A program made the position numbers and the translations under genes. Under the pieces are notes generated by a model, which had not been told where the DNA came from, made no database searches, and saw only the letters and a program-made list of their open reading frames with translations. Source: Saprospiraceae bacterium (GTDB taxonomy: Bacteria; Bacteroidota; Bacteroidia; Chitinophagales; Saprospiraceae). From it: a DNA stretch of 64,000 nucleotides. Below, one piece after another: positions 53,268-62,128 of the stretch. Location of the stretch: contig JABDMH010000042.1 of NCBI GenBank assembly GCA_013001595.1, forward strand, positions 120,695-184,694, written 5' to 3'. Position 1 is the first letter of the stretch, and each line of letters starts with the position of its first letter.

Positions 53268-54689
53268 ATGCATAGATTTCTTCTTGTCTTGACCTTAGCT
53301 TCTTGGTGCATAGTAAGCTATGCTCAAACGATCACCGTCTCCAGTGAACTTTCACTGAGAAGTGAGTATAACTATGACATCCTCGGTGTAATGGATGGAA
53401 ATCTCTTGCTCATAAGAGATGGGATCAATGAGTTCGACGTCCAGGCATATGACGAAGATATGTACATGACTTGGGAAGCTGAAAAAGAACTAGACAGTCG
53501 AAAATCTCGAATCATAAATATCATTCCGCATGATGATCGATTTTACATCCTGTATTCGGATGATTGGAAAGACTCCCTAGCGATCATGGTTCGAGTGTAT
53601 AATCCGAAGGCTCAGCTTGAATATACCGACACCATCAAGACTTTAAAGCGAGGATTAGTACGTCCAAAATACAGGTTTACCAAATCAGAAGATCGGAATA
53701 TCTTCCTCATGACAGAGATGGAAAGCGAGCGAATTGTCAGTGCATTTGCTTATAATCTCCGTGAATCTGAACTGCTTTGGGAGACCGAACTCCAATTTAC
53801 CAACATCAATTTTCGAGAGGAGTATCGCAAGACCCTCATCTCCAATGACGGAACCATGTTTCTGGTTTTTGAAAAGAATAACTTACGATACCGAAAAGAA
53901 GAGCATGCCCTTGGTATATTTCGCTTTACGAGAGGTAACCAGGATGTCAGCGCCGTCGAAGTACCCATCACAGAATTCACGACTTATGATGGCTATTTTA
54001 TGTTTGACAACCTAAACCAAAAGGTGGTGATCATAGGCCTCTACTCGGATAAGAATAGTGGCATCACGGATGGTATATACCACGTACGCATAGATGCCAA
54101 TAATCTGGAGAATTATAAACTATCGACGGTAGATTACAATGCCGAATTGATCGCCGATTTTCATGGAAAATTTAACCCGAAAAAGGAGTCCCTTACCAAC
54201 CTTGATGTTCAAGATGTGGTGCTGAGGCAAGATGGAGGCGCGCTTGTTTTGGCTGAGGAGAACAAAGAATACGAACGATTATCTTACGGATCCCGAAGAG
54301 ATTACTATGGCTCGAACCGGTTTTCAGTTGACTACTATTACGAAGACTTAGTACTCATTTCGATACATCCCGACGGAACATCCCATTGGCAGAAGCTGCT
54401 GCCAAAGCGACAATATTCAAATGATGACTTGGGTGCGTATTCCTCTTACTACATTTTTACAAATCCATCCTACCTCAGAATCCTCTACAATGATGAGATT
54501 AGAAACGACAACACCGTCAGCGAATACATCCTCAATGGCGCCGGAGACATCACTCGACGCAGCTTAATGAGTACGGACAATCAAAAAATAAAATTGCAGA
54601 TCAAAAATGCAGTGCAAATTGATTCCGAAACCCTAGTCATACCTAGTGTTAGGGGAAATAGACTAAAACTGGTCAAGCTAGAATACTAG
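53268..54689 (+). CDS. Secreted protein of unknown function, possibly propeller-like
   Basis: 473 aa. Signal peptide MHRFLLVLTLASWCIVSYAQ. The mature part is beta-rich with repeated strand patterns such as GVMDGNLLLIRDG, HDDRFYILYSDD, SNDGTMFLVFEKNN and VLRQDGGALVLAEENKE, spaced about 50-60 residues, suggestive of propeller blades. It has many Tyr, Asp and Asn residues (YGSRRDYYGSNRFSVDYYYED). No T9SS sorting domain and no catalytic motif. Stand-alone gene. Family not recognised. Confidence 0.75.
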   Translation: MHRFLLVLTLASWCIVSYAQTITVSSELSLRSEYNYDILGVMDGNLLLIRDGINEFDVQAYDEDMYMTWEAEKELDSRKSRIINIIPHDDRFYILYSDDWKDSLAIMVRVYNPKAQLEYTDTIKTLKRGLVRPKYRFTKSEDRNIFLMTEMESERIVSAFAYNLRESELLWETELQFTNINFREEYRKTLISNDGTMFLVFEKNNLRYRKEEHALGIFRFTRGNQDVSAVEVPITEFTTYDGYFMFDNLNQKVVIIGLYSDKNSGITDGIYHVRIDANNLENYKLSTVDYNAELIADFHGKFNPKKESLTNLDVQDVVLRQDGGALVLAEENKEYERLSYGSRRDYYGSNRFSVDYYYEDLVLISIHPDGTSHWQKLLPKRQYSNDDLGAYSSYYIFTNPSYLRILYNDEIRNDNTVSEYILNGAGDITRRSLMSTDNQKIKLQIKNAVQIDSETLVIPSVRGNRLKLVKLEY

Positions 54690-54752
54690 CTCTGTCTGAA
54701 AAATAGCTACTTGAACAGAAGGCCTTTAGTCAAGAAAGATGCACCTCACATC

Positions 54753-54947
54753 TTAAGCTATGGTTATACACCGCTTTTCCACCTTGATTCCATGACTGAT
54801 GGTTAACTCATAGGTACCCTTGTCCATCCGGTCGGGGTTGATGTGCATTTCACCATTCTTAAAGGTAATGCTCATAGGCGTGGATGTACCATCATTCCGA
54901 TGCATTTGGATAGCAGGAGTGGGCTGTTTACGTCTAAATAAATACAT
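54753..54947 (-). CDS. Possible small protein of 64 aa
   Basis: A basic N-terminus (MYLFRRKQ) is followed by a short beta-rich stretch (MSITFKNGEMHINPDRMDKGTYELTISHG). No signal peptide. It lies alone in an intergenic region between two convergent genes, with a near-consensus TATCTTTA upstream on the minus strand in very AT-rich sequence. The composition looks protein-like, but there is no recognised family, so it may be spurious. Confidence 0.45.
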   Translation of the reverse strand: MYLFRRKQPTPAIQMHRNDGTSTPMSITFKNGEMHINPDRMDKGTYELTISHGIKVEKRCITIA

Positions 54948-55192
54948 GTCGACGAAAATTAATTTGTAATATAAAGATAAACATATTTTTACATATTAAA
55001 TGTTATTGTAATATTTTAACGCGTCTACCCATTTGTCAAAATCCTGACGAACCACCCAAGACGTATTTCTAGCCGTGAATTAGGAGGACTTGAGATAAAC
55101 CTACTGTTGGGAAAATAAAGGAAGCACTGCTTTCGACCCACACGATCGTAACACATCGGCGAACCGGCTAATGGCAGTTTAGGAGGGACCAA

Positions 55193-56395
55193 CTACCTGT
55201 TGAAGATCACCTGCACCTTAGGCTCATGAGCGTACATATCCACATATTTCTTTACTAAATCTAAAAACTGGACTTCATCTGTAATCGCTAACCTTCCACC
55301 GCTCCATGCGTACAGCATTCGGTAAGTCACTTTACCCTCCTTTGGGTTGACTAGATAAAAGGAATCATGCTCAGGTGCCAGGAAATTATCTATCTCATAG
55401 TGGTCCCTAATGAAAAGTGCCATACCAAGGTGGTCTCCGAAGGCAGACTGAGGACCAAACGAATAGGCATAGTGGATACTACCTCGTTTTCCCTGAGTAA
55501 ATGGAGTAGCATCTTCATGCTTGGGCAGTCCAAATGCAAACTGGATATTGAGATCGGTTTTCGTAAGTAGTTCTGCAGTAACCTCGATCCAATGCTGACC
55601 GGCCTGCATCTCAAAGTAGAGGCGCACATCTAACTTTTCGTCACGGACCGAAACACCCTTCACTAAGACCTCAACTGCTGCCCTTAGTGGTCCATGGGCA
55701 AATACAGTAAACTCCCGGCTATCGAAAGATGCTAGATTATAAATCTCATCCACCAGACATATCACTGGACTTCCGATGCCAAGTGAAGCAGCCTCTATGA
55801 GCACATCTCCACCCCATGGCTGCTCCTTACTCAGATCTGTCGAGACCGTATCTAGTATCAAATCACCTTTACGTCTGCCTATGACGTCAATGGCAAAAGG
55901 CGGCTTCATAAGTAGTCGGAAAGCGCTTTTGCTGTTTTCCATAATAATGCCATTGTGCTGCCAATCGTCATCTCCATCATAGCTGTATCGAGTGATCTGA
56001 TCGGAAGAATTGTTCACTTTGGAAATAACCTGCACATGCCTAGATACAGGCAAGGTAGGTGCTCCCGATTCAGCGGTGACACTGTAGATGTAGCCAGGCA
56101 TCAGATCAATCATCCCATATAATTTGTCAGGAATTTGATTTTGGTTTCGATCTTCCAGTTGGAATGGCACATCGATATTTCCCGTCTTCAAATGAAAATC
56201 TTGATCTATGCGCGGCAAATCCACATCAAATCCAAATTGCCTGGCCGTATCCGAACCGCTATGTGTCAATTTTACTTCGAAAATCGCATTGGTTTTATCA
56301 GATCCAGTTAAGGCACCCTGACAGGAACAAAAGAAAAGCAGAAGAACAAACGATATGCACTTGATGATGAATAACGGATTAGACAAATACGTCAT
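55193..56395 (-). CDS. DUF4861-family lipoprotein
   Basis: 400 aa. Lipoprotein signal peptide ending in LLLFFCSC. The mature protein fits the DUF4861 family: LPVSRHVQVISKVNN, YSYDGDDDWQHNGIIMEN, FTVFAHGPLRAAVEVLVKGV, FEMQAGQHWIEVT and a closing AWSGG segment. These proteins occur in polysaccharide utilisation regions and are thought to act on glycans, but no activity is proven. No SusC/SusD pair is nearby. Its start overlaps the preceding gene's stop by 4 bases (ATGA), so the two are translationally coupled. Confidence 0.8.
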   Translation of the reverse strand: MTYLSNPLFIIKCISFVLLLFFCSCQGALTGSDKTNAIFEVKLTHSGSDTARQFGFDVDLPRIDQDFHLKTGNIDVPFQLEDRNQNQIPDKLYGMIDLMPGYIYSVTAESGAPTLPVSRHVQVISKVNNSSDQITRYSYDGDDDWQHNGIIMENSKSAFRLLMKPPFAIDVIGRRKGDLILDTVSTDLSKEQPWGGDVLIEAASLGIGSPVICLVDEIYNLASFDSREFTVFAHGPLRAAVEVLVKGVSVRDEKLDVRLYFEMQAGQHWIEVTAELLTKTDLNIQFAFGLPKHEDATPFTQGKRGSIHYAYSFGPQSAFGDHLGMALFIRDHYEIDNFLAPEHDSFYLVNPKEGKVTYRMLYAWSGGRLAITDEVQFLDLVKKYVDMYAHEPKVQVIFNR

Positions 56396-56931
56396 GAGTC
56401 AGGATTGGTTATAATCTCTTTGGTCAAATTGGTTTGAAATCCGATGGGCTGTCCCGGAACGTCATCGTCATAGTCCTCCCAAGCGATGATCTCTTTGAAG
56501 AATTCTTCTACATGTCTAAGGATGAAGGGTGGCTCTAATTCTTCAGGTCGCAATATCTCAATCATTTTGGGCTGCTTAGGCTGCCCCAAGCCCTCGATAA
56601 ACGGATAGCTGATGGTGATCATGATCTTACCATTGAAGAGCTGCTGGTATATTAAGGTACCCTTCGATTTGATGAAGTTGCGCTTGGCTGCTCCCACTTG
56701 TTCACTAATGCCACTGACATCCTGGCCCAGGTCTAGTCCAATGGCCTCCAGGTTGTTCAGATCGTCCTTGGTTTCTACGCTTGCTTCTAGCCCGGTTTCA
56801 TCCATGATCGCCTGAAGTTGCTCTTCTATCATGGCCCTGGTTTCTTTTTTCCAAGCTTCTCTGTAGGCCCTGGTGTTGTTAAGGATGTCCTGGTATTTGA
56901 TCACTTTCCCTTTTACATTGGCATAACTCAT
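56392..56931 (-). CDS. Conserved hypothetical cytoplasmic protein
   Basis: 179 aa without a signal peptide or membrane segment. Helical N-terminus (YQDILNNTRAYREAWKKETRAMIEEQLQ split), then a beta-rich middle (GTLIYQQLFNGKIMITISYP) and an acidic C-terminus. I do not recognise a family. It is the first gene of a two-gene unit with the DUF4861 lipoprotein and has a consensus promoter. The pairing of a cytosolic and a lipid-anchored protein may be chance. Confidence 0.75.
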   Translation of the reverse strand: MSYANVKGKVIKYQDILNNTRAYREAWKKETRAMIEEQLQAIMDETGLEASVETKDDLNNLEAIGLDLGQDVSGISEQVGAAKRNFIKSKGTLIYQQLFNGKIMITISYPFIEGLGQPKQPKMIEILRPEELEPPFILRHVEEFFKEIIAWEDYDDDVPGQPIGFQTNLTKEIITNPDS

Positions 56932-56951
56932 CTTTCATCATTTTGCATCGG

Positions 56952-56959
56952 CAAAGATA
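56952..56959 (-). promoter_or_regulatory. Promoter -7 element for the 56931-55193 gene pair
   Basis: TATCTTTG on the minus strand matches TAnnTTTG, 20 nt before the ATG at 56931. No clear -33 TTG. Confidence 0.55.
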
Positions 56960-57104
56960 GAATGATATTGCTTCTCGTTTATTCATAATATGAAGGCAAA
57001 GATGAGAGCTGCTTAGAGCTTGTTAAGTGGTTCAAGAAATTTAAGTGTGATAATTAGGCATTGCACTTAACAATGCTGTACTTTTAAATGACATTTTTCC
57101 CCAT

Positions 57105-60100
57105 ATGAGCTCTATTCTACGCTGCTTCGTCCTTTGCTGCTTTGTAGCCATCAGTTTCATTTCCTTGCAAGCCCAGCTTGTCGTGGAGGGAGATACTTTG
57201 TATGGTAATGAGTGGATCAATTACGATCAATCCTACTATAAGATCAAGGTAGCAGACGATGGGATCTATCGCATCCCGACAGAGACCTTACTAACTGCTG
57301 GCATACCTGCCGATGTACGTGGCGATCAGATTCAGCTCTGGTATATGGGCGAAGAGCAGCGCATCTATGTCAGCACCGATGGCCCCATGCAACCTAATGA
57401 CTACATTGAATTTTATGGTCAACGCAATCGGTCGCAACTAGATCGCTACCTATACGAAGATCCGGAAAGAATGCTCAATCCAGCATTTAGTCTGTACTCG
57501 GATACTTCAGCATACTTCCTCACCTGGCAGCCTGGCTCCAATGCTATGCGGCTCACTACAGTGGAAAATAACCTATCTGGCACCTTACCTTCGAAGGAAG
57601 TGGCATACCTACACCGGGAAAAGGTAATTCGGTCTGATGCTGCTTTTCTTGATGCGGAAAACGGACAAGGAATTGCTCTATCGACTTTTGAACAGGCTGA
57701 GGGTTTCGCCACTCGGGGCATCGAAGATGCAATGTTTAATCTGGCTGCAGACCATGTGACAGATGTGGACCATATTCCCATTCACCTCAGGTTTCGTCTG
57801 ACTGGGAATTCACCGAGACACGACATAGACATCAATTGGAACAATCGGCTATTGACAAAGCTAGGCTTCAGCGGCACCGCACTAATTGACAGTACCATAA
57901 TGCTATCAGCTGGAGATGTGAAAGCAAAGAATGTCCTGAATGCTCGGGAGCAAGGATCTGGTGCCAAAATGAACATTTCCACCATTGAACTCTCTTACCC
58001 CCATGCCTTCGATTTTGCAGATCGTGCTTCGGCACAATTAGAATTGATAGATGTACGGGATGGCGCTTATTTAGAATTGGAAAACTTTGCTGGTCAAGCT
58101 CCTCCCATCGTTTATGACCTCAATGGAAACCACCGCTTAGTGGCTAGTCGCGAAGAAGCAGTTGTCAGGATACATTTACCTTCTGGCCCCGTCAATCGCC
58201 AGGTGCTGGTGGTTGATATCGACCTAGCTCTGCAGATAGTGAATAAGATTGAAGAGGTGGATTTCCAAGATCTGTCCAACTCGGACGCCAGTTATGTCAT
58301 CATTTCGCATCAAGCACTGCGCAACGATGGTAAGGGGCAAGATTGGGTGCAAAATTATGCTGAGTATCGGCAGTCAACCCTGGGGGGCAATCATAACACC
58401 CAAATCATCACCATTGATCAACTTGTTAATCAATTCGCCTATGGGGTGCATTTGCATCCCTATAGTGTTAAAAACTTCACCAACTTTATTTACAAATATT
58501 GGTCTAATCCGCAATTCATTTTCCTCATTGGCAAGGGGGTAAATTATGCCAGGGCACGCAATGATCGACTAACCTATACCTATCTACCAGTCTTTGGATC
58601 TCCGGGGTCAGATAATGTCATGACCAGCAGAGGCAGGAGCAGCACGCCACTGATACCTGTGGGTAGAATCGCTGTTCGTCATGCAAGTCAAATCGCGTCA
58701 TACCTAGCAAAGGTGAAGAAGTTGGAGGAACAAATCGCCAATGCCCCCAGAACCCTGGCAGACCGGGGATGGATGAAAAGAGGCATTCATCTGGCTGGCG
58801 GTAATGGTCCAGGTGAGAGAAATAGCATACTCTCAAGCCTCGATCGCATGTCTACCATAGTGGCTGAAGATAGCCTGGGCATCAAGGTGAGCACTTTTGA
58901 GATCGCCTCCAACGATGTCTTAGATGGAAGCGCCAATGAAGATGCCCAAGCACTGGTGGATGATGGGGTTCTAATAAAGTCTTATTTCGGGCACGGGGGC
59001 ATCAACCTAACCCAGTTTCAAATCATAGAAGACCCCTTTTTCCTAAAAAATCAAGATCGCTATCCATTTATGTTCGCACTGGGATGCAATACCGGAAATA
59101 TTTTCGTGTCAGATGTAAGTCTTAGTGAATCCAATGTGCTCATACCTGATAAAGGTGCAATCGCCTACATCGCTACCTCGGGTTTAGGAGTGCTTTTTGC
59201 CCTAGATGATTTTGGCTCTACACTTTACCGTTTTATGGGTGAGCGATTTTATCGAAAACCGGTGGGCAAGGCATTCCAGTCTACCATCCGCTCTAAAGAT
59301 GGGTCTATCAATAGTAGTGTTAAGGCCCTAACACATCAATTGACCTTTCACGGCGATCCCGCCATTGTTCTATCCAGAGACAGGTTCCCAGACTACGTCC
59401 TTGATCCGGCAAGCGTAGTCTTTGACCCATCGATCATCGACCGGGCATTGGATAGTTTTGCTGTGACCTTCAATCTGGTGAACATCGGTAATAATCAAGG
59501 AGATAGTGTGACGTTGAGAATCAGCCACCGTACACCTACCAATATTATTTTGCCGCCCCAGACGACGACCGTTCATGCCACCACTTCATGCCAACAAGTC
59601 AGTATCAACCTACCCACACCTGATAGCATCAACCTGATAGGGGCCAATCGACTGCTCGTTGAAATCGATCCGGAAAGTGCACTCGTGGAAGAGCCAGGAG
59701 GCAAAAGCAATAATCAACTACAGAGTAATGACGGCACCCTGGGTATACCTTTCATCATTGCCGAATCAGGTATACAGCCGTTATTTCCGCCAGCGTACGC
59801 CATTAGTAATAAAAAAGAGATCTCCATGGTGGCCCAAACTTTAGATCCGATAGAACCCCCTGGAGATTATATTTTTCAAATCGACACCACCGCTACTTAC
59901 GACTCTCCCTTACTTGTTAGTGAGACCTTAACTCATCGCAGTGGCATTATTTCCTGGTCTCCAAGCGTTCAGGCGCTGCCCAATACTGTATACTATTGGA
60001 GAGCCAGGAGAGCGCAGTCAGATACCATCGTTTGGATGCAGAGTTCATTTACTTTTGCTCCAGATGAACGGACCGGCTTTGACCAGCGGCACTATTACCA

Positions 60101-62069
60101 GTTTTTAGACAATGAATTGCAAGGCCTCCTATTTGACTCAGTCTCGCGCCAGTCACTATTTGAACCATCATTTAACGACTTTGAATTGAAAATTCAGGCA
60201 AAGTCAGGAGGTCTGGGCGGTGGAGGATTTGTCAATGGACGCCGATGGTCTGATTTCTATCGTGGAGACATCAGTCAAGGCATCACCTTCGTTGTCAATT
60301 ATCCGCTTGACTCTTTTGGCTTCGTCTTCAATCCCAATCCCGGTCTATATAACAGTGTCAATAAGAGAGCCTCTCCCATCGCTGCATTCCCTTTTCCCAC
60401 AAACACCCCAGAACAGCGTAAGTATATTACTGATTTTATCGAAGACCAAATCCCCGAAGGTGCTGTGGCCTTTGCCTACACTACTCAAGCCAATCCAGAT
60501 CTCCAGCTAAATATTGATGATTGGCAAGCGGACTCCTTGGCGTTTGGTAAGAACCTCTTCAATGTGTTTGAAGAAATGGGGGCGACAAAGATCCGATCTC
60601 TGGCTACTGGTGGTATGCGGCCCTATCTATTGGTATTCCGCAAAGGCAAAGGTGTGATCGATGAAATTCTATCCAGTGCTCCGGAAGATACGATTCAATA
60701 CCGTTTTGCAATCCAGAAAGCATCGATCCGAGGATCCATGAAATCTGTGCGCATCGGTCCAGCTGCGAATTGGGGAGAACTTGAAACAGACATCCTGTTG
60801 TCAACCGGAGATGTCACCAGCACAACCATTTATGGAGAAGGTCTTGCAGGTTCGAGTACATTGTTAGAGACCGTAAGCGGAGGAAATCTTCAGTTTGATC
60901 TTTCCAGCATTGATGCTACACAGTACCCCTACCTTAGACTACAAACCCTAATGACCGATTATACAAATCATGATGCTGCAGATTTTAATCATTGGACCGT
61001 ATTCTATGAGCACTTGCCTGACCTCGCCTTTGATTTTGACGGCTCCCTATTCAGCAGTTGCGATACAATATTGGGTCAAAGTCAGCTTTCGCTGACCATC
61101 CCCATATCCAACTATTCACCACAACATTGGCCTGACTCCTTCGACCTGCAGCTCAGCATCAGTGATGGTACCAACCAGGAGATCAGCAAAATCTTCCGGG
61201 TGCCACCGGTAGAATCTGGAGCAACGGTTTCCATTCCGATCAATCTAAGCATCGAGGAATTGACGGGACAACTTTTGCTGACGGCAATCATCAATCCTGA
61301 CGGCCTGGAAAAAGAACAATATGCACAAAATAATACCTTGGCAAAATGTTACGTGCGCCCAGATGATGACCTTGCCCCCATACTGGAAGTGCTGTTCGGA
61401 GGCAAACGCATTATGGATGGTGAGTTGATTGCAGCACAGCCAGATATTCTCATTTCACTCAATGATGAAAACACAACCTCTCTACTAGTAGATAGTGCAC
61501 TTTTTGATATCTACTATATCGATCCCATGGGTGAGCGGGTGCAGGTTGATTTTTATGCCCCCGAAATAACATTTACACCAGCGACCGACTCCAACAATAT
61601 TGCCACTGTCAGGTATGAACCTACTTTTGACAAAGAAGGAGATTATCAATTTTTCGTCAACGCTCGAGACAATAACAATAACAAGGCAGGAGAATCTGCC
61701 TACAATGTTCACTTCAAAATTTCCAATGAACAAAGTCTTGGTGATCTCTTGCCCTATCCGAATCCTTTTACCACGCACTGCCGCTTCTTATATACGGTGC
61801 ATGGAAGTATCATTCCAGAGTCCATCTCCATCAGAATCTATACCTTAAGTGGTCATGTGGTGAAAGAAATCACTCCTGGTGAAATCGGTCCTTTACAGGT
61901 GGGATCCAATTTGACGGATTACGTGTGGGATGGCACAGACAATTATGGAGATAAACTTGCCAACGGGGTATACCTGTATAAGGTGATTTCAGAATCCGAC
62001 ATCAAAAACAAACAAACCGCTGGTGCCTTCTTTGAAAAGGGCCTGGGAAAATTAACCATCCTAAGGTAA
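57105..62069 (+). CDS. porU2: C25 (gingipain-type) peptidase, PorU2-like type IX secretion protein
   Basis: 1654 aa. Signal peptide at residues 1-23. A large N-terminal beta region (about 30-400) precedes a C25 peptidase domain (about 430-760) with His630 (SYFGHGG) and Cys661 (LGCNTG), the gingipain-type dyad. Several Ig-like domains follow (760-1560). The last 90 residues are a FlgD-type Ig-like domain (YPNPFTTHCRF, VWDGTDNYGDKLANGVYLYK). PorU sortases cut off C-terminal sorting domains and attach cargo to A-LPS; this long form matches proteins named PorU2. The closing FlgD-like domain may itself be a sorting signal, so it could be cargo instead. No porV or porT is next to it. Confidence 0.85.
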   Translation: MSSILRCFVLCCFVAISFISLQAQLVVEGDTLYGNEWINYDQSYYKIKVADDGIYRIPTETLLTAGIPADVRGDQIQLWYMGEEQRIYVSTDGPMQPNDYIEFYGQRNRSQLDRYLYEDPERMLNPAFSLYSDTSAYFLTWQPGSNAMRLTTVENNLSGTLPSKEVAYLHREKVIRSDAAFLDAENGQGIALSTFEQAEGFATRGIEDAMFNLAADHVTDVDHIPIHLRFRLTGNSPRHDIDINWNNRLLTKLGFSGTALIDSTIMLSAGDVKAKNVLNAREQGSGAKMNISTIELSYPHAFDFADRASAQLELIDVRDGAYLELENFAGQAPPIVYDLNGNHRLVASREEAVVRIHLPSGPVNRQVLVVDIDLALQIVNKIEEVDFQDLSNSDASYVIISHQALRNDGKGQDWVQNYAEYRQSTLGGNHNTQIITIDQLVNQFAYGVHLHPYSVKNFTNFIYKYWSNPQFIFLIGKGVNYARARNDRLTYTYLPVFGSPGSDNVMTSRGRSSTPLIPVGRIAVRHASQIASYLAKVKKLEEQIANAPRTLADRGWMKRGIHLAGGNGPGERNSILSSLDRMSTIVAEDSLGIKVSTFEIASNDVLDGSANEDAQALVDDGVLIKSYFGHGGINLTQFQIIEDPFFLKNQDRYPFMFALGCNTGNIFVSDVSLSESNVLIPDKGAIAYIATSGLGVLFALDDFGSTLYRFMGERFYRKPVGKAFQSTIRSKDGSINSSVKALTHQLTFHGDPAIVLSRDRFPDYVLDPASVVFDPSIIDRALDSFAVTFNLVNIGNNQGDSVTLRISHRTPTNIILPPQTTTVHATTSCQQVSINLPTPDSINLIGANRLLVEIDPESALVEEPGGKSNNQLQSNDGTLGIPFIIAESGIQPLFPPAYAISNKKEISMVAQTLDPIEPPGDYIFQIDTTATYDSPLLVSETLTHRSGIISWSPSVQALPNTVYYWRARRAQSDTIVWMQSSFTFAPDERTGFDQRHYYQFLDNELQGLLFDSVSRQSLFEPSFNDFELKIQAKSGGLGGGGFVNGRRWSDFYRGDISQGITFVVNYPLDSFGFVFNPNPGLYNSVNKRASPIAAFPFPTNTPEQRKYITDFIEDQIPEGAVAFAYTTQANPDLQLNIDDWQADSLAFGKNLFNVFEEMGATKIRSLATGGMRPYLLVFRKGKGVIDEILSSAPEDTIQYRFAIQKASIRGSMKSVRIGPAANWGELETDILLSTGDVTSTTIYGEGLAGSSTLLETVSGGNLQFDLSSIDATQYPYLRLQTLMTDYTNHDAADFNHWTVFYEHLPDLAFDFDGSLFSSCDTILGQSQLSLTIPISNYSPQHWPDSFDLQLSISDGTNQEISKIFRVPPVESGATVSIPINLSIEELTGQLLLTAIINPDGLEKEQYAQNNTLAKCYVRPDDDLAPILEVLFGGKRIMDGELIAAQPDILISLNDENTTSLLVDSALFDIYYIDPMGERVQVDFYAPEITFTPATDSNNIATVRYEPTFDKEGDYQFFVNARDNNNNKAGESAYNVHFKISNEQSLGDLLPYPNPFTTHCRFLYTVHGSIIPESISIRIYTLSGHVVKEITPGEIGPLQVGSNLTDYVWDGTDNYGDKLANGVYLYKVISESDIKNKQTAGAFFEKGLGKLTILR

Positions 62070-62088
62070 GTTCCACAAAAGACTATTA

Positions 62089-62128
62089 TTAAGATTTTAC
62101 TACATCCTATTTGATGTACAGATCTTAA
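62089..62128. terminator. Hairpin between convergent porU2-like and DUF1080 genes
   Basis: Outer arms TTAAGAT/ATCTTAA and inner arms TACATC/GATGTA around CTATTT form an imperfect AT-rich stem. It overlaps the stop codon of the minus-strand gene. It could act as a bidirectional terminator, but there is no clean U-run. Confidence 0.35.
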
